24,398 nt of DNA from Methanosphaera sp. rholeuAM130 (lineage in GTDB: Archaea; Methanobacteriota; Methanobacteria; Methanobacteriales; Methanobacteriaceae): contig MUZY01000136.1 in NCBI GenBank assembly GCA_003266065.1, positions 1 through 24,398 of the forward strand, written 5' to 3'. The position numbers and the translations under genes are program-made. Shown here piece after piece: positions 1-8,819 of this stretch; the first letter of the stretch is position 1; each line of letters begins with the position of its first letter. Below the pieces are notes generated by a model, which was not told where the DNA came from, did not search any database, and saw only the letters and a list, made by a program, of their open reading frames with translations.

Positions 1-30
1 TATTGCTGTTACATTATAATGTTTATCTTT

Positions 31-55
31 AACGATTATTAAATTTATCGTTTTT
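31..55 (+). terminator. possible terminator of a gene left of the window
   Basis: AACGAT (31-36) pairs with ATCGTT (47-52) around a 10-nt loop, and the stem runs directly into T5 (51-55). It would end a plus-strand transcript entering from outside the window. The stem is only 6 bp, so this is tentative. Confidence 0.3.
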
Positions 56-72
56 ACAAAAATCAATCAATT

Positions 73-116
73 CAAAAAAAATATGACACCCACCAAAAAA
101 TGGTATGTGGAATAAT
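73..116 (-). terminator. putative terminator downstream of leuS
   Basis: On the minus strand, just past the leuS stop, an imperfect stem (CCACATACC against GGTGGGTG, with an internal mismatch) is followed within a few bases by a run of eight U residues (positions 83-76). A U-tract alone is enough for many archaeal terminators. The stem pairing is weak. Confidence 0.4.
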
Positions 117-122
117 GAAATA

Positions 123-2984
123 TTATTCCAGATATATTGCCGGCTTGTATGGTGAAGCATTTGATGACTTGTTCTGTGGATCATATGTTGGCTCATCATA
201 TACCACAATTTTTGCACCTACTTCACTTTCCAGGTAACCTAATGCATCCGTTATAATGGCAACTTCATCGATTTGTCCGACATAATTGATTTTGTTGAAC
301 GTTTTGCCCGCTTTTGTGGCAAACTTGGATAATTCTTTCTTGTTGTCGCACAGATTTGCCTGCATGGATTTTTTGATAATTTCACCCACATTAGGCTTTC
401 CAACTTCCTGGGCTATTTCATATACGTCATATTTCCATTTTGGAGCCGTGTAGATGTGGATGGTCTCGGGAGTGGTTTTTGTTATTTTAATAACTTCCTT
501 AATATCCTTGGCCAAGTCCTGTATCATTTCCTCGGCTTTCTCTATTTTTTCGTCAACGACTGATTCGTCCATCTGTGGCCATGAAAGCTCGGACATCAAT
601 ATTTCATCATTATTGTATTGGTCCCATATTTCCTCTGTGGTATATGGTATAAACGGAGCAAGTAACCTAATCCAAACATTCACGATATAATTCAACGTGT
701 CCTTTTCTTCATCAGACACTTGGGTAATTCTGTTCAGGTAATGGTCAACATCTTTTCTAAATAGGAATAAGCTGGACTGCAAGGCTTTTCTGGTTTGGAA
801 TCCCTCCAAAGCCTCTGTTGCCACTCCTATATTCTTGTTGACCTGACTGATTATCCATTTGTTTATGGATTTTTCAACATTCGGAACTTCATTTTCTACT
901 GTCAATTCAACTTTTTGACCTGTTATGTCTTCTACCTTTTGAGCGAACTGTCCGATTGCTTCAAGTCTTCTTTGTATACCGTTTACTTCAGTTTCTCTCC
1001 AGTCGAAGTCCTGCCATGGCTCGGCGGATGACATCAGGAACAATCTTACCGTGTCTGCACCGTACTTATCTATGGCTTCACTCAGTAGAATCACGTTTCC
1101 CTTGGATGAGGACATCTTCTGTCCTTCAAGCAATCCCATACCGAATACCGTAATTCCTTTCGGCCAATACTTTTGTGGGAATATTGCCGCATGATGGAAC
1201 ATGTGGAATGACAAATGGTTTCCAACCAAGTCCTTTGCGGATAATCTCCAGTTTAACGGATACCAGTACTGGAATTCTTCCTGTATCTGTTTTGTTAGTC
1301 CTTCATCAATCTGATTGACAGAACCGTCGTTTGCACCTTCCTGATTTAGGAATACCTTGTTGAAGAATGCATCGTTTAAGTCTTCAGGATTAATCTGATT
1401 CATGTACTTTGCTATTGTGTAGTAGGACATATAGATTGTTGAATCGGTTAACGGTTCTATCAGCCATTTTTCATCCCATGGCATGTGCGTTCCTAAACCG
1501 AGCCTTCTTGAACAGGCCCAGTCTTCAAGCCAGTCAAGGTAGTATTCGAAGTTGGATCTTATTTCTTTCGGTACAACTTCCAATTGTTCCAGACACTCAT
1601 ATGTCCTGTTTGTCCAGTCCTTATCGGAGTATTTTACAAACCATTGGTCATGCAATTCCTTAACTACACACATTGCTCCACATCGACATTTGACGGGTTT
1701 TTCGGCAAATTCATATAACTTATCAGCTATGTTCTCGTTTATGAATTTTTCAATAACTTCACCCCTTACATCGGCGACACGTTTTCCTTCAAAGTCCCCC
1801 GTATTTTCATTCATTATACCCTTTGCATGTTCCAGTTTATAAATTTCATTTGTTGCCTCTTTCAGGTTTTTATCTTCCTGACTTGTTACGTTATATTGTT
1901 TGATGAAGTCTATTGCCGGATATTCGGAGTAACCTTTTAGATTAACTAGGCTGATTAGCTGTATATTATCAATCTGTTCTTGTAAATCATATTTTGCTAT
2001 TAATTCAGCATTGTTTTTTAAGTCTTCCAGTGCTATGTAATCTGCCGGAGCATGTGCAGGTACTGAAAATACAACACCCGTTGCATAGTCGGGATCTACG
2101 AATGATGCAGGGAATATAGGTAGTTTCGTACCGTTCATTGGATTTAACACGTAGTCTCCTATGAAATCATTTGGATTGACGTCTTCTATGATTTTCATTG
2201 ATTCCTTTTGATGGATTATGTTTGAAAATGATTTTTTGCTTATAATCCATTTTTCCCCTTCATAGTCCACTTTAACATATTCGGCTTCAGGATTTAACCA
2301 GAAGTTGGTTGCACCGTATAATGTTTCCGGCCTGAATGTTGCGGCTACCAGGAATGAATCAGCTATCGGGAATTTGATTAATGTCAATTCATTGATTCCT
2401 ACCCCTTCACCTTCAAGTAAGTCGTGGTCTCCGACAGGGTTGTCGTCATCGGGGCAGTATTTTACGGGATGTGATCCCTTGTGGATGAGATCCTTATCCT
2501 TTAATTGTCTTATTTGCCATCTGATAAATTGTTTATAATGTGGATCTATGGTTCTGAATTCCCTTCTCCAATCTATGGAGTAACCCATATTGGTCATGTC
2601 GTCATGGTATTCACTGCTGAAGTATTTTACTATGTATTCAGGATCCGTGAATTTCTGTAATTCATCATCAGGTACTCTGTGTACGTTTTTGTATATGTCC
2701 AATGTCCATGGGTCCTGTCTTTCTATTCTCTTTGCTATACCGACTACCGGTGCTCCGGTTACGTGCCATGCCATCGGGAAGAGTACGTTGAATCCCTGCA
2801 TCCTTTTAAATCTTGCATATACGTCCGGTACAGTGTATGTTCTTCCATGTCCTATGTGCATTGCACCACTTGGATATGGAAAAGCAACAGTTATATACAT
2901 TTTTTCTCTGTTGTCTGGATTAGATTCAAAGATTTTTGAATCCTGCCATTTCTTTTGCCATTTTTTCTCGATTTCTGTTACCAT
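123..2984 (-). CDS. leuS: leucyl-tRNA synthetase, archaeal type
   Basis: This class Ia aminoacyl-tRNA synthetase charges tRNA-Leu with leucine in the cytoplasm. The protein is 953 residues, the usual length for the archaeal/eukaryotic form. The ATP-binding HIGH motif is at residues 43-46 (MHIGHG), and the KMSKS-type loop reads KMSSS from about residue 623. Between them lies a large CP1 editing insertion, with a Cys-rich stretch (CRCGAMC) after it. The anticodon-binding region is C-terminal. I start at ATG 2984 because GGAG (2995-2992) lies 7 nt upstream; a TTG one codon earlier (2987) is possible but less well spaced. The gene is monocistronic in this window, with a long AT-rich gap upstream. 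A weak hairpin followed by a U8 run lies downstream at about 73-116. The identification is secure. Confidence 0.97.
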   Translation of the reverse strand: MVTEIEKKWQKKWQDSKIFESNPDNREKMYITVAFPYPSGAMHIGHGRTYTVPDVYARFKRMQGFNVLFPMAWHVTGAPVVGIAKRIERQDPWTLDIYKNVHRVPDDELQKFTDPEYIVKYFSSEYHDDMTNMGYSIDWRREFRTIDPHYKQFIRWQIRQLKDKDLIHKGSHPVKYCPDDDNPVGDHDLLEGEGVGINELTLIKFPIADSFLVAATFRPETLYGATNFWLNPEAEYVKVDYEGEKWIISKKSFSNIIHQKESMKIIEDVNPNDFIGDYVLNPMNGTKLPIFPASFVDPDYATGVVFSVPAHAPADYIALEDLKNNAELIAKYDLQEQIDNIQLISLVNLKGYSEYPAIDFIKQYNVTSQEDKNLKEATNEIYKLEHAKGIMNENTGDFEGKRVADVRGEVIEKFINENIADKLYEFAEKPVKCRCGAMCVVKELHDQWFVKYSDKDWTNRTYECLEQLEVVPKEIRSNFEYYLDWLEDWACSRRLGLGTHMPWDEKWLIEPLTDSTIYMSYYTIAKYMNQINPEDLNDAFFNKVFLNQEGANDGSVNQIDEGLTKQIQEEFQYWYPLNWRLSAKDLVGNHLSFHMFHHAAIFPQKYWPKGITVFGMGLLEGQKMSSSKGNVILLSEAIDKYGADTVRLFLMSSAEPWQDFDWRETEVNGIQRRLEAIGQFAQKVEDITGQKVELTVENEVPNVEKSINKWIISQVNKNIGVATEALEGFQTRKALQSSLFLFRKDVDHYLNRITQVSDEEKDTLNYIVNVWIRLLAPFIPYTTEEIWDQYNNDEILMSELSWPQMDESVVDEKIEKAEEMIQDLAKDIKEVIKITKTTPETIHIYTAPKWKYDVYEIAQEVGKPNVGEIIKKSMQANLCDNKKELSKFATKAGKTFNKINYVGQIDEVAIITDALGYLESEVGAKIVVYDEPTYDPQNKSSNASPYKPAIYLE

Positions 2985-3566
2985 CAAAAAACTCCGTTTA
3001 ATAATAATTAATTAGTTATGTTGAAATATTAATGTGAGTTATCTACAATAATTATATTTATATTTGAATGAATATTTTAATTTTGGTATTTTGGAGTTTT
3101 CTAAAAATTAATTCGGATATATCTTTCACATAGGACGTACCTATCTACCAATAAATAATAATAACAAAAACAAAATAAAAATAGCATAATCAGGAATAAT
3201 TAAAAAATACAGGAAAAAAAATAAAGTATAGTACCAAATTCAAAAAATATAAAAAGAAAATAAAGAAATATTCAAAAAAATGTACCGATTTTGATGGAAA
3301 GTTTATATATAATAGTGATTATATAATTAAGTGTATTACCAGAATAGAAACACAATTAATAAAAAGGTTTTATCATAAAAAAATTAACATTCTTATTCAA
3401 CATAAATTTTTTAACTCATTATATTAATTAATTGTAATTCTATTTAATTTTTTTTTAAAGATTATTTCTTCAAGAAGCATATCTGCATGATGTATATAAC
3501 CGTAACTTTTTTTAACGTACTTTTTTCGGCCATCACATGTAGACGAAGACATTTAAATTATCATAT
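2985..3566. other. long AT-rich intergenic region between leuS and nadE
   Basis: This gap of about 580 nt holds no convincing ORF. It contains a likely leuS promoter on the minus strand near 3050-3070 (AAATATAAATATAATT). It has a small hairpin at 3130-3144 (ATAGG-ACGTA-CCTAT) in a GC-richer patch, and a good plus-strand TATA element at 3302-3311 with no gene after it. A short inverted repeat (TTCTTCAAGAA) lies near 3467-3477. Much of 3150-3290 is A-rich on the plus strand, with nothing else recognisable. Confidence 0.6.
3292..3312 (+). promoter_or_regulatory. orphan archaeal promoter-like element
   Basis: GGAAAG followed by TTTATATATAAT (about 3296-3312) is a textbook archaeal BRE/TATA arrangement pointing rightward. 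No plus-strand gene starts in the next kilobase, because nadE is on the opposite strand. It may drive an unannotated RNA, an antisense transcript into nadE, or nothing; AT-rich DNA throws up such matches by chance. Confidence 0.3.
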
Positions 3567-4376
3567 TCAATTTTTTGAATCATTCTTCTTTAATATAGGT
3601 GCCGTTAAACGTTTATGCTGTGAGGAATCTATCAGTTTAATTATGTGTTCAACATCATTCAATGAAAGTTCCAATTCCCCGGAGATCTTCTCCGCATCGA
3701 AACACTTTTCGACATACAGGTAAACTATCCTGTCGACATAATAATATGACAATCCCAATTCGGATTCATCTGTTTGATTTGATGTCAAACCGGCACTAGG
3801 TGCCTTCTCGATGATAGAAGACGGTACCCCCAATTTTTTGGCCAACATCCTAACGTCTTGCTTATACAAGTCGGCTATTGGAGAAAAATCCACTCCCCCA
3901 TCACCGTATTTGGTGAAATAACCCACATAATATTCAGTCTTATTACCCGTACCTATTACAAGGGAGTTGTAAATACTGGCGAAGTAATATAAAAATGTCA
4001 TTCTCAGCCTTGGCTTTACATTCATCCGAGCCAAATCAATGTTATCATTAGGCAAATAATCCATATCGCATAATGATAAGAATTCTTCATAGATATCATC
4101 CAACAGTATATATTCAACCTGAATATCCAGCATTGTCTTGATTAAATTGGCATCGTACAAATCCTCATCCGAAGTTGTTGAAGATGGAAGAACGAATGCC
4201 TTTACATTATGTGAACCCAACGCCCTTACAGCCAAACAAGCCACAACCGTAGAATCTATTCCACCACTTAATCCTAATACTACACCTTTAGAGTTTGATT
4301 CTTCAACTTTTTGCTTAATGAAAGCACAAGCTTCTTCAATAAAATTATCGGCATCAAAATCCGGCAAATCTATCAT
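3567..4376 (-). CDS. nadE: NH3-dependent NAD+ synthetase
   Basis: NadE catalyses the last step of NAD biosynthesis: ATP-dependent amidation of nicotinic acid adenine dinucleotide. The 269-residue length fits the short, ammonia-using form, which has no N-terminal glutaminase domain. The N-type ATP pyrophosphatase P-loop reads LSGGIDST at about residues 36-43. The later segments GTGNKTEYYVGYFTKYGD and DLYKQDVRMLAKKLGVP are characteristic of the family. ATG 4376 is preceded by AGGTG (4388-4384) at a 7-nt spacing, and an earlier ATG (4382) runs straight into a stop. The gene stands alone on the minus strand. A palindrome (ATTCAA-TTTT-TTGAAT, 3565-3580) overlaps the stop codon but has no U-tract immediately after it. 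Confidence 0.95.
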   Translation of the reverse strand: MIDLPDFDADNFIEEACAFIKQKVEESNSKGVVLGLSGGIDSTVVACLAVRALGSHNVKAFVLPSSTTSDEDLYDANLIKTMLDIQVEYILLDDIYEEFLSLCDMDYLPNDNIDLARMNVKPRLRMTFLYYFASIYNSLVIGTGNKTEYYVGYFTKYGDGGVDFSPIADLYKQDVRMLAKKLGVPSSIIEKAPSAGLTSNQTDESELGLSYYYVDRIVYLYVEKCFDAEKISGELELSLNDVEHIIKLIDSSQHKRLTAPILKKNDSKN

Positions 4377-4685
4377 ATCATTACACCTATATATATCAGT
4401 TAATTATATAGTATTTTATATTTTTAAGTATAATAAAGTTAACCAAGATGACCTAAAAAAGGGAAAATTCTTTGAAGACCATAACTACCCATAAAAAAAG
4501 TATTTAAATAAGAAGCTAAATAATAATATTGGACTATAAATAATAAAATAAAAACATTTTAAAAATAGATAATTTAATCAGATAATCTTTATTCGATCAT
4601 AAATGAGAAAATGAAGATGAAAAAATTATAATAAAAATAATCCAAAAAACAACAAACAGAAACTTGACAAATGGAGGTTAGATAT
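4377..4685. other. divergent promoter region between nadE and get3
   Basis: This is an AT-rich spacer between divergent genes. A TATA-like stretch for nadE lies at about 4412-4430 on the minus strand. For get3, TATTTAAATA at 4501-4510 is the best plus-strand TATA box, which would give a leader of about 150 nt; weaker TATA-like runs lie nearer the gene. I see no RNA gene. Confidence 0.45.
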
Positions 4686-5669
4686 ATGGCCATTACTGAT
4701 TTGGTTAAATTCAATAAATCAGAAACTACGTTTATATTTATTGGTGGAAAAGGAGGAGTGGGAAAAACCACCGTATCCGCTGCTACTGCATTATGGTGTG
4801 CTAGAATGAACAAAAAAACACTTATCATATCTACAGACCCCGCCCATTCATTAGGTGATTCGTTTGACAGATTGGTTAAGCATGTACCGACACCCATTGT
4901 GCAGAATCTGTCGGCTATGGAAATAGATCCGGACATTGCAATGGAGGAATATAAAGAAAAGTTTGCCATGCAACAACAGTATAATGACATGCTGGGAATG
5001 TTTTCCGACCAATTGGATGTCATGAGTTCATCCCCCGGCATCGATGAGCTGGCGGCTTTCGATAAGTTCATGCAGTACATGACCAGTGACGAATATGATG
5101 TTGTGATATTCGATACGGCACCGACAGGACACACGTTAAGGCTGCTGGCATTTCCCGAAATGATGGATTCATGGATGGGAAAAATGATTAAAACCAAACA
5201 GGCATTGGGTTCTGCTGCCCAAAAGTTAAAGAACATCATTCCATTCATGGGCAGTGAAGACGAAGAACTGCAGAATACTGCTCAACTTGAAGAAATGAAA
5301 AGACAAATCATCGAAGCCCGTAATATCCTGACAAATCCAAAGAGAACATCATTCAAGACCGTGCTTATTCCGGAAGAAATGTCCATCATCGAATCAACCA
5401 GAGCAATGGATGCATTGAATAAATCTGACATCACTACCGATGGAATTATAGTTAATAAAATACAACCGGACAACAACCATTGTGATTTCTGTAAGGCAAG
5501 ACGTGAAATTCAAAATAAGAGATTGGAAACCATCAGAGATGTTTTCTCCGAACAGATTATTGCTGAAATACCTCTTCAAGCACATGAAGTACGTGGTATT
5601 GACCAGTTATATGAAATCTGTGATATATTATACGGTTCTGACCCAAGTAATGGACCAATAGCATTGTAA
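4686..5669 (+). CDS. get3: Get3/ArsA-family ATPase (TRC40 homologue)
   Basis: This is a deviant Walker A ATPase of the ArsA/Get3 group. In archaea these are thought to shuttle tail-anchored membrane proteins rather than pump arsenite. From the chosen start (327 residues) the P-loop GGKGGVGKTT is at 20-29, switch I DPAHS at 51-55 and switch II DTAPTGHT at 143-150. A CxxC pair (Cys266, Cys269), the zinc-coordinating dimer motif of Get3, lies before KARREIQ. There is one ATPase domain, not the duplicated form of bacterial ArsA, and no ars genes nearby. I start at ATG 4686 because GGAGGT (4673-4678) lies 7 nt upstream; ATG 4671 overlaps that site. The gene appears monocistronic and ends before two U-rich tracts. 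Function in tail-anchored protein targeting is inferred from the family. Confidence 0.9.
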   Translation: MAITDLVKFNKSETTFIFIGGKGGVGKTTVSAATALWCARMNKKTLIISTDPAHSLGDSFDRLVKHVPTPIVQNLSAMEIDPDIAMEEYKEKFAMQQQYNDMLGMFSDQLDVMSSSPGIDELAAFDKFMQYMTSDEYDVVIFDTAPTGHTLRLLAFPEMMDSWMGKMIKTKQALGSAAQKLKNIIPFMGSEDEELQNTAQLEEMKRQIIEARNILTNPKRTSFKTVLIPEEMSIIESTRAMDALNKSDITTDGIIVNKIQPDNNHCDFCKARREIQNKRLETIRDVFSEQIIAEIPLQAHEVRGIDQLYEICDILYGSDPSNGPIAL

Positions 5670-5689
5670 ATATATTAATCAATATTTAC

Positions 5690-5729
5690 AATCCTCTTTT
5701 TTTATAATAATTAGATTACACTCTTTTTT
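5690..5729 (+). terminator. tandem U-rich terminator downstream of get3
   Basis: Two similar tracts, CCTC followed by T7 and CACTC followed by T7, lie at about 5693-5702 and 5720-5729, shortly after the get3 stop. Runs of U without a strong hairpin are the usual archaeal termination signal. The duplication suggests a main and a backup site. Confidence 0.5.
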
Positions 5730-6129
5730 TGAATAGGTATTCGTCTATTGATTTTAGATATTCCAATACAACAAATAATTTAATCCATAAGCTCCAATAT
5801 CATGATTTTAAAGTAAACCCTCTCTTGTTTTAATTCATTTTCATCATTCATTTTTAAATAATAATGAGTATAAATTTAGGTAAAACTAAATATCAGATTA
5901 TTATAAAGCCTCTGAAAAGAATAATGAGTTTATAAAAATAAAAAGAAAAAATAAGGAGTATAAAACGAAATATAACTTAAAAAGAAATAAAATTTAAATA
6001 CAGTAATACCCTATTAATTATAGAAGAATTGAATAAAATATTTAAAAATTTAGAAAAAAAGAATTGATTTAAGATACATTTAAATAGTAATATAACATTA
6101 TATATAATTAATAAAGGAGGTGAAATAAA
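5730..6129. other. AT-rich region upstream of the histone gene
   Basis: About 400 nt without a supportable ORF. A short motif AATAATGAGT is repeated near 5861 and 5921. The histone promoter is probably ATTTAAATA at 6078-6086. I see no RNA gene in the rest. Confidence 0.4.
6078..6123 (+). promoter_or_regulatory. histone promoter and strong ribosome binding site
   Basis: A TATA-like ATTTAAATA (6078-6086) would place the transcript start near 6108. AGGAGGTGA (6115-6123) follows, a nine-base match to the anti-SD end of archaeal 16S rRNA, 6 nt before ATG 6130. This is the best SD site in the window and suggests heavy translation. Confidence 0.6.
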
Positions 6130-6339
6130 ATGAGAGAACTACCAATTGCACCAGTAGGAAGATTGATTAAAAATGCCGGTGCCGAAAGAATAAGCGACGA
6201 TGCTAAAGAAGAATTAACAGTTATCTTAGAAGAAATCGGTTTAGAAATTTCAGAAGATGCAATAAAAGCCGCTAAACATGCCGGAAGAAAAACTGTTAAA
6301 GCTGAAGATATAGATTTAGTTGCAAAAATCAAATATTAA
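6130..6339 (+). CDS. archaeal histone (HMf family)
   Basis: A 69-residue protein consisting of a single histone fold, with no tails. It opens with ELPIAPVGRLIKNAGAERIS, nearly the same as the HMfA/HMfB start. It ends with HAGRKTVKAEDIDLVAK, the conserved loop-2/helix-3 region. Gly17 (counting the initiator Met) sits where family members have the glycine that allows dimers to stack into hypernucleosome superhelices. It would dimerise, wrap chromosomal DNA and set global transcription. It is monocistronic, with a near-perfect SD and a strong hairpin terminator, as expected for a highly expressed chromatin protein. Confidence 0.96.
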   Translation: MRELPIAPVGRLIKNAGAERISDDAKEELTVILEEIGLEISEDAIKAAKHAGRKTVKAEDIDLVAKIKY

Positions 6340-6358
6340 TTACAATACCCAAATATAA

Positions 6359-6399
6359 ATCAAAAGATGACAATAATAATCTTTTGATACCTTTTTTTT
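6359..6399 (+). terminator. hairpin plus U-tract terminator of the histone gene
   Basis: ATCAAAAGAT (6359-6368) pairs perfectly with ATCTTTTGAT (6379-6388) around a 10-nt loop. CC and T8 (6392-6399) follow. The A-run immediately after (6400-6408) provides a U-tract for transcripts from the opposite gene, so the region may terminate both ways. Confidence 0.7.
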
Positions 6400-6400
6400 A

Positions 6401-6435
6401 AAAAAAATAGAAACGATAACTGAAGTTTAACTTCA
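6401..6435 (-). terminator. putative terminator for the minus-strand envelope genes
   Basis: The palindrome TGAAGTT-T-AACTTCA (6421-6435) lies downstream of the 6483 stop on the minus strand. After a short spacer comes a U8 run read from the A-tract at 6400-6408. The tiny loop and the spacer make the hairpin's role uncertain; the U-tract is clear. Confidence 0.45.
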
Positions 6436-6482
6436 ATTAACAATATAATCCCCTGAATTATTTCCAAGAATAATTAAAATAT

Positions 6483-7553
6483 TTACCTGTACTTTTTACG
6501 TTGATTCCATATCTTTCTAAGACTGCTTAATCCACCCGCATTACCGCCAAACATGTTCATGTTCTTCGCCAGTTCTGCAACCTTATAGCTTGCCTTGGAA
6601 CCATTTTTTATCAAACGGCTACCGAATGGAGTTTTCATGTGTTCAACGGCATTGTGGATTTCATATATGGATACAACATTAATTCCCAACGACAATGCCA
6701 AATCATTACTGGCATGATCCCTATGGAAACCCAATACCTTAACGGCCGGTACTGAAAGAGCACCCACTTCAATGGTAACGCCCATACCTGAACAGTAGAT
6801 TACACCGTCTGATGCATTCATTAGACTAATCAAATCCACATCCCCATCGATGATATAAACACCCTTTTTCGTTATGAATCGACTGACAAAGGATACGTCA
6901 AAACGATATGGAACCACGAGAACATTATGGGATAACTGTTCCACCTGATGAATAATCTCACCCACATCCTCCGGCCTTGTATCTCCACCTAAAAACAAGA
7001 CATAAAAATCGCTGATTCCATAATGCTTATACAATTCATCAGGATCTTTTAATATATGTCGTAAAACATATTCAGCCTGAGGATAACCCTTGATATTTAC
7101 AGTATTTTCAATACCATACATCTTCTTAAGTTTCTTCTTATACTCATTACTTGGAACGGTTATCAAATCGGCATATGCAATCATTTCTATAGGATTATAA
7201 ATATCCTGTTCAATATGCAGCTTAGGAATACCCAATTTCTTTGCCGCTGAAATTCCCTTTCTGACATCCCCCGCATTACCGCAAGTCAATACCAAATCTA
7301 ATTTTTTACCTTTAAGGGCATTATAAGCAGAATACGTGTCCTGCAATACCAATTTAGCTATGGTGGCATTTGAATTTTTAACTCCACCACTACGTCTGCC
7401 CTGACCAATAGACCTCATTTCGAAACTGTATGGTCTCAATAACTCTTCTGCCATGTTACTATGAGTTAGACTCAACACATTAGCATCCAACTTTTCTATG
7501 ACAGGTATTATTGTCTTGGCCGGTGCTGTTTCCGCCACTACTGCAATATTCAA
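6483..7553 (-). CDS. GT-B-fold glycosyltransferase / UDP-GlcNAc 2-epimerase-like protein
   Basis: This is probably a nucleotide-sugar enzyme with two Rossmann-like halves. The N-terminal half opens with NIAVVAETAPAKTIIPVIEK. It later has HIEQDIYNPIEMIAYADL, resembling the acceptor-side half of MurG, UDP-GlcNAc 2-epimerase and DUF354 proteins. The C-terminal half has LFLGGDTRPEDVG and the glycine-rich GMGVTIEVGALSVPAV, which matches the donor-nucleotide-binding loop of GT-B enzymes. No signal peptide or TM segment is seen. GAGGTGA (7565-7559) overlaps the stop of the upstream membrane gene and sits 5 nt before TTG 7553. The alternative GTG at 7562 lies inside that SD site, so I prefer TTG (356 residues). 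The two genes are translationally coupled. The substrate is unknown; transferase versus epimerase cannot be settled from sequence alone. Confidence 0.7.
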   Translation of the reverse strand: MNIAVVAETAPAKTIIPVIEKLDANVLSLTHSNMAEELLRPYSFEMRSIGQGRRSGGVKNSNATIAKLVLQDTYSAYNALKGKKLDLVLTCGNAGDVRKGISAAKKLGIPKLHIEQDIYNPIEMIAYADLITVPSNEYKKKLKKMYGIENTVNIKGYPQAEYVLRHILKDPDELYKHYGISDFYVLFLGGDTRPEDVGEIIHQVEQLSHNVLVVPYRFDVSFVSRFITKKGVYIIDGDVDLISLMNASDGVIYCSGMGVTIEVGALSVPAVKVLGFHRDHASNDLALSLGINVVSIYEIHNAVEHMKTPFGSRLIKNGSKASYKVAELAKNMNMFGGNAGGLSSLRKIWNQRKKYR

Positions 7554-7558
7554 TCTTT

Positions 7559-8659
7559 TCACCTCTTTACTGATTTTTTAAAATGTACACTATATGCAAG
7601 CATCACAATCGATAATAAGAAAAATAAAAATATTACCAAATCCGTAGGACCTGTTTCAATCCATATGATTGTATGTGCAAGCAATACTGCATATAATGCT
7701 ATAAATATACTCTTATACTCCCTTTGAACATTATAAAATATTTTCAATACCAAACCCAATATGAACATCTGACCAAGCATTGCCCATAGACCAAAATCCA
7801 GCAAAGCAGGTCCGAATATGGTTGACGTAGTAGAATGAGCATAGCCCAACGTTGTAGATCCAACTATTACACGCGGATCGGTTGACTTGAAAAATCCCGT
7901 TAACGTATTATATAAAAGTTGGCCATGAGTACTTCCCTGCATGAATACTGCATGATCCAATACCTGTAAAGTATAACCTGCCCTATAAAAGAGAAGCTCT
8001 ACAGGATTCAATGTCCATGTCTGCCATTCAATAGACTTTACCGCCACATACCCAACTATAATCAATAAGAGGAATATGGACGCCAACGACAATATGATAT
8101 ATTTCCATGGCAAATCCTTCGTATAATAAACCGTTATGAAGACACTCAAGACTATGGCCATTGCGGTTGTCCTATAACCCGTCAATACAAACAACAATAA
8201 ACCAATAACAAAAAGAATATAATACTTTTTATCATCATATTTAGCCAATAATAAATTGATTGAAGGTAAAAACAACAGATAAGACACCAACCAAATCCTG
8301 GTTACTGCCTTGGCCTTCAGGTATCCGCTGAACAATGGAATACCACCCAAATAAATCATGTTTATTATTTGAAACAGAATTCCGAGCACTGCAATTGCGG
8401 CCAATACCTTCTCTGACGTGAGTGATTGAAGTCTACCTTCATCTATCCGGAATTCGTGCTTATCCATAAGATACTTGGCAACATAAACACCCTCTATGTA
8501 AGTTATTAACCCAAATAAAACTACCATTAATGTCAAATTGTGTATACCTACCAATTCCTTCAAATGAAATTCAAATCCAATGAAGGAAAACAATAGATAC
8601 ACCAATATTAAAACGACCAATATCATTGGATTGAAAATATCTACCTTTTTTATATTCAT
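7559..8659 (-). CDS. polytopic membrane protein, oligosaccharide repeat-unit polymerase-like
   Basis: A 366-residue protein made almost entirely of hydrophobic helices (about 10 by eye), with a larger polar loop around residues 220-270 (RAGYTLQVLDHAVFMQGSTHG and the stretch after it). Length, helix number and a late large loop fit Wzy/O-antigen-type polymerases, and the neighbours (sugar enzyme, flippase) support this. No catalytic motif can be named, so the function is inferred from topology and context. The C-terminus is short and basic (HFKKSVKR). It is the first gene of the minus-strand pair. The start at ATG 8659 has no good SD, and a TATA-like element about 30-45 nt upstream suggests a very short leader. 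Confidence 0.6.
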   Translation of the reverse strand: MNIKKVDIFNPMILVVLILVYLLFSFIGFEFHLKELVGIHNLTLMVVLFGLITYIEGVYVAKYLMDKHEFRIDEGRLQSLTSEKVLAAIAVLGILFQIINMIYLGGIPLFSGYLKAKAVTRIWLVSYLLFLPSINLLLAKYDDKKYYILFVIGLLLFVLTGYRTTAMAIVLSVFITVYYTKDLPWKYIILSLASIFLLLIIVGYVAVKSIEWQTWTLNPVELLFYRAGYTLQVLDHAVFMQGSTHGQLLYNTLTGFFKSTDPRVIVGSTTLGYAHSTTSTIFGPALLDFGLWAMLGQMFILGLVLKIFYNVQREYKSIFIALYAVLLAHTIIWIETGPTDLVIFLFFLLSIVMLAYSVHFKKSVKR

Positions 8660-8819
8660 AACTAACCACGATAAGAAATAAGTAGTAAATTTATTTATAT
8701 ATACAATATATATAATTAAAGTAGTATAAAGACTTTTTTAAATATGAAAAACAAAAATATTAACAATATAAGAGATATTTATTAAATATAAGTTGAAAGT
8801 AAATATACAGTGAATAGAA
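8660..8819. promoter_or_regulatory. divergent promoter region of the envelope block
   Basis: This spacer of 160 nt contains overlapping TATA-like sequences in both directions (TTTATTTATATATAC and ATATATATAATTAAAG, about 8692-8718). A second plus-strand candidate, TATTTATTAAATA, lies near 8775-8787. Neither flanking gene has a strong SD, consistent with short-leader or leaderless transcripts. Shared promoter DNA would let polymerase and flippase be controlled together. Confidence 0.45.

Noticed and set aside
2590..3015. 141-residue plus-strand open frame opposite the start of leuS
   Set aside because: Cys/Ser-rich composition with no motif, overlapping the conserved HIGH region of leuS on the other strand; a shadow frame.
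4138..4494. 118-residue plus-strand open frame from nadE into the intergenic gap
   Set aside because: Most of it is antisense to nadE and the rest covers AT-rich promoter DNA; no SD and no family resemblance.
4589..5248. 219-residue open frame on the minus strand opposite get3
   Set aside because: It lies entirely over the well-supported get3 gene and its upstream region, has no recognisable domain, and reads as the shadow of a conserved coding frame.
4686..5669. Arsenite-pump ATPase ArsA
   Set aside because: A single ATPase domain, the Get3-type CxxC pair and the absence of arsB, arsR or arsD nearby favour Get3.
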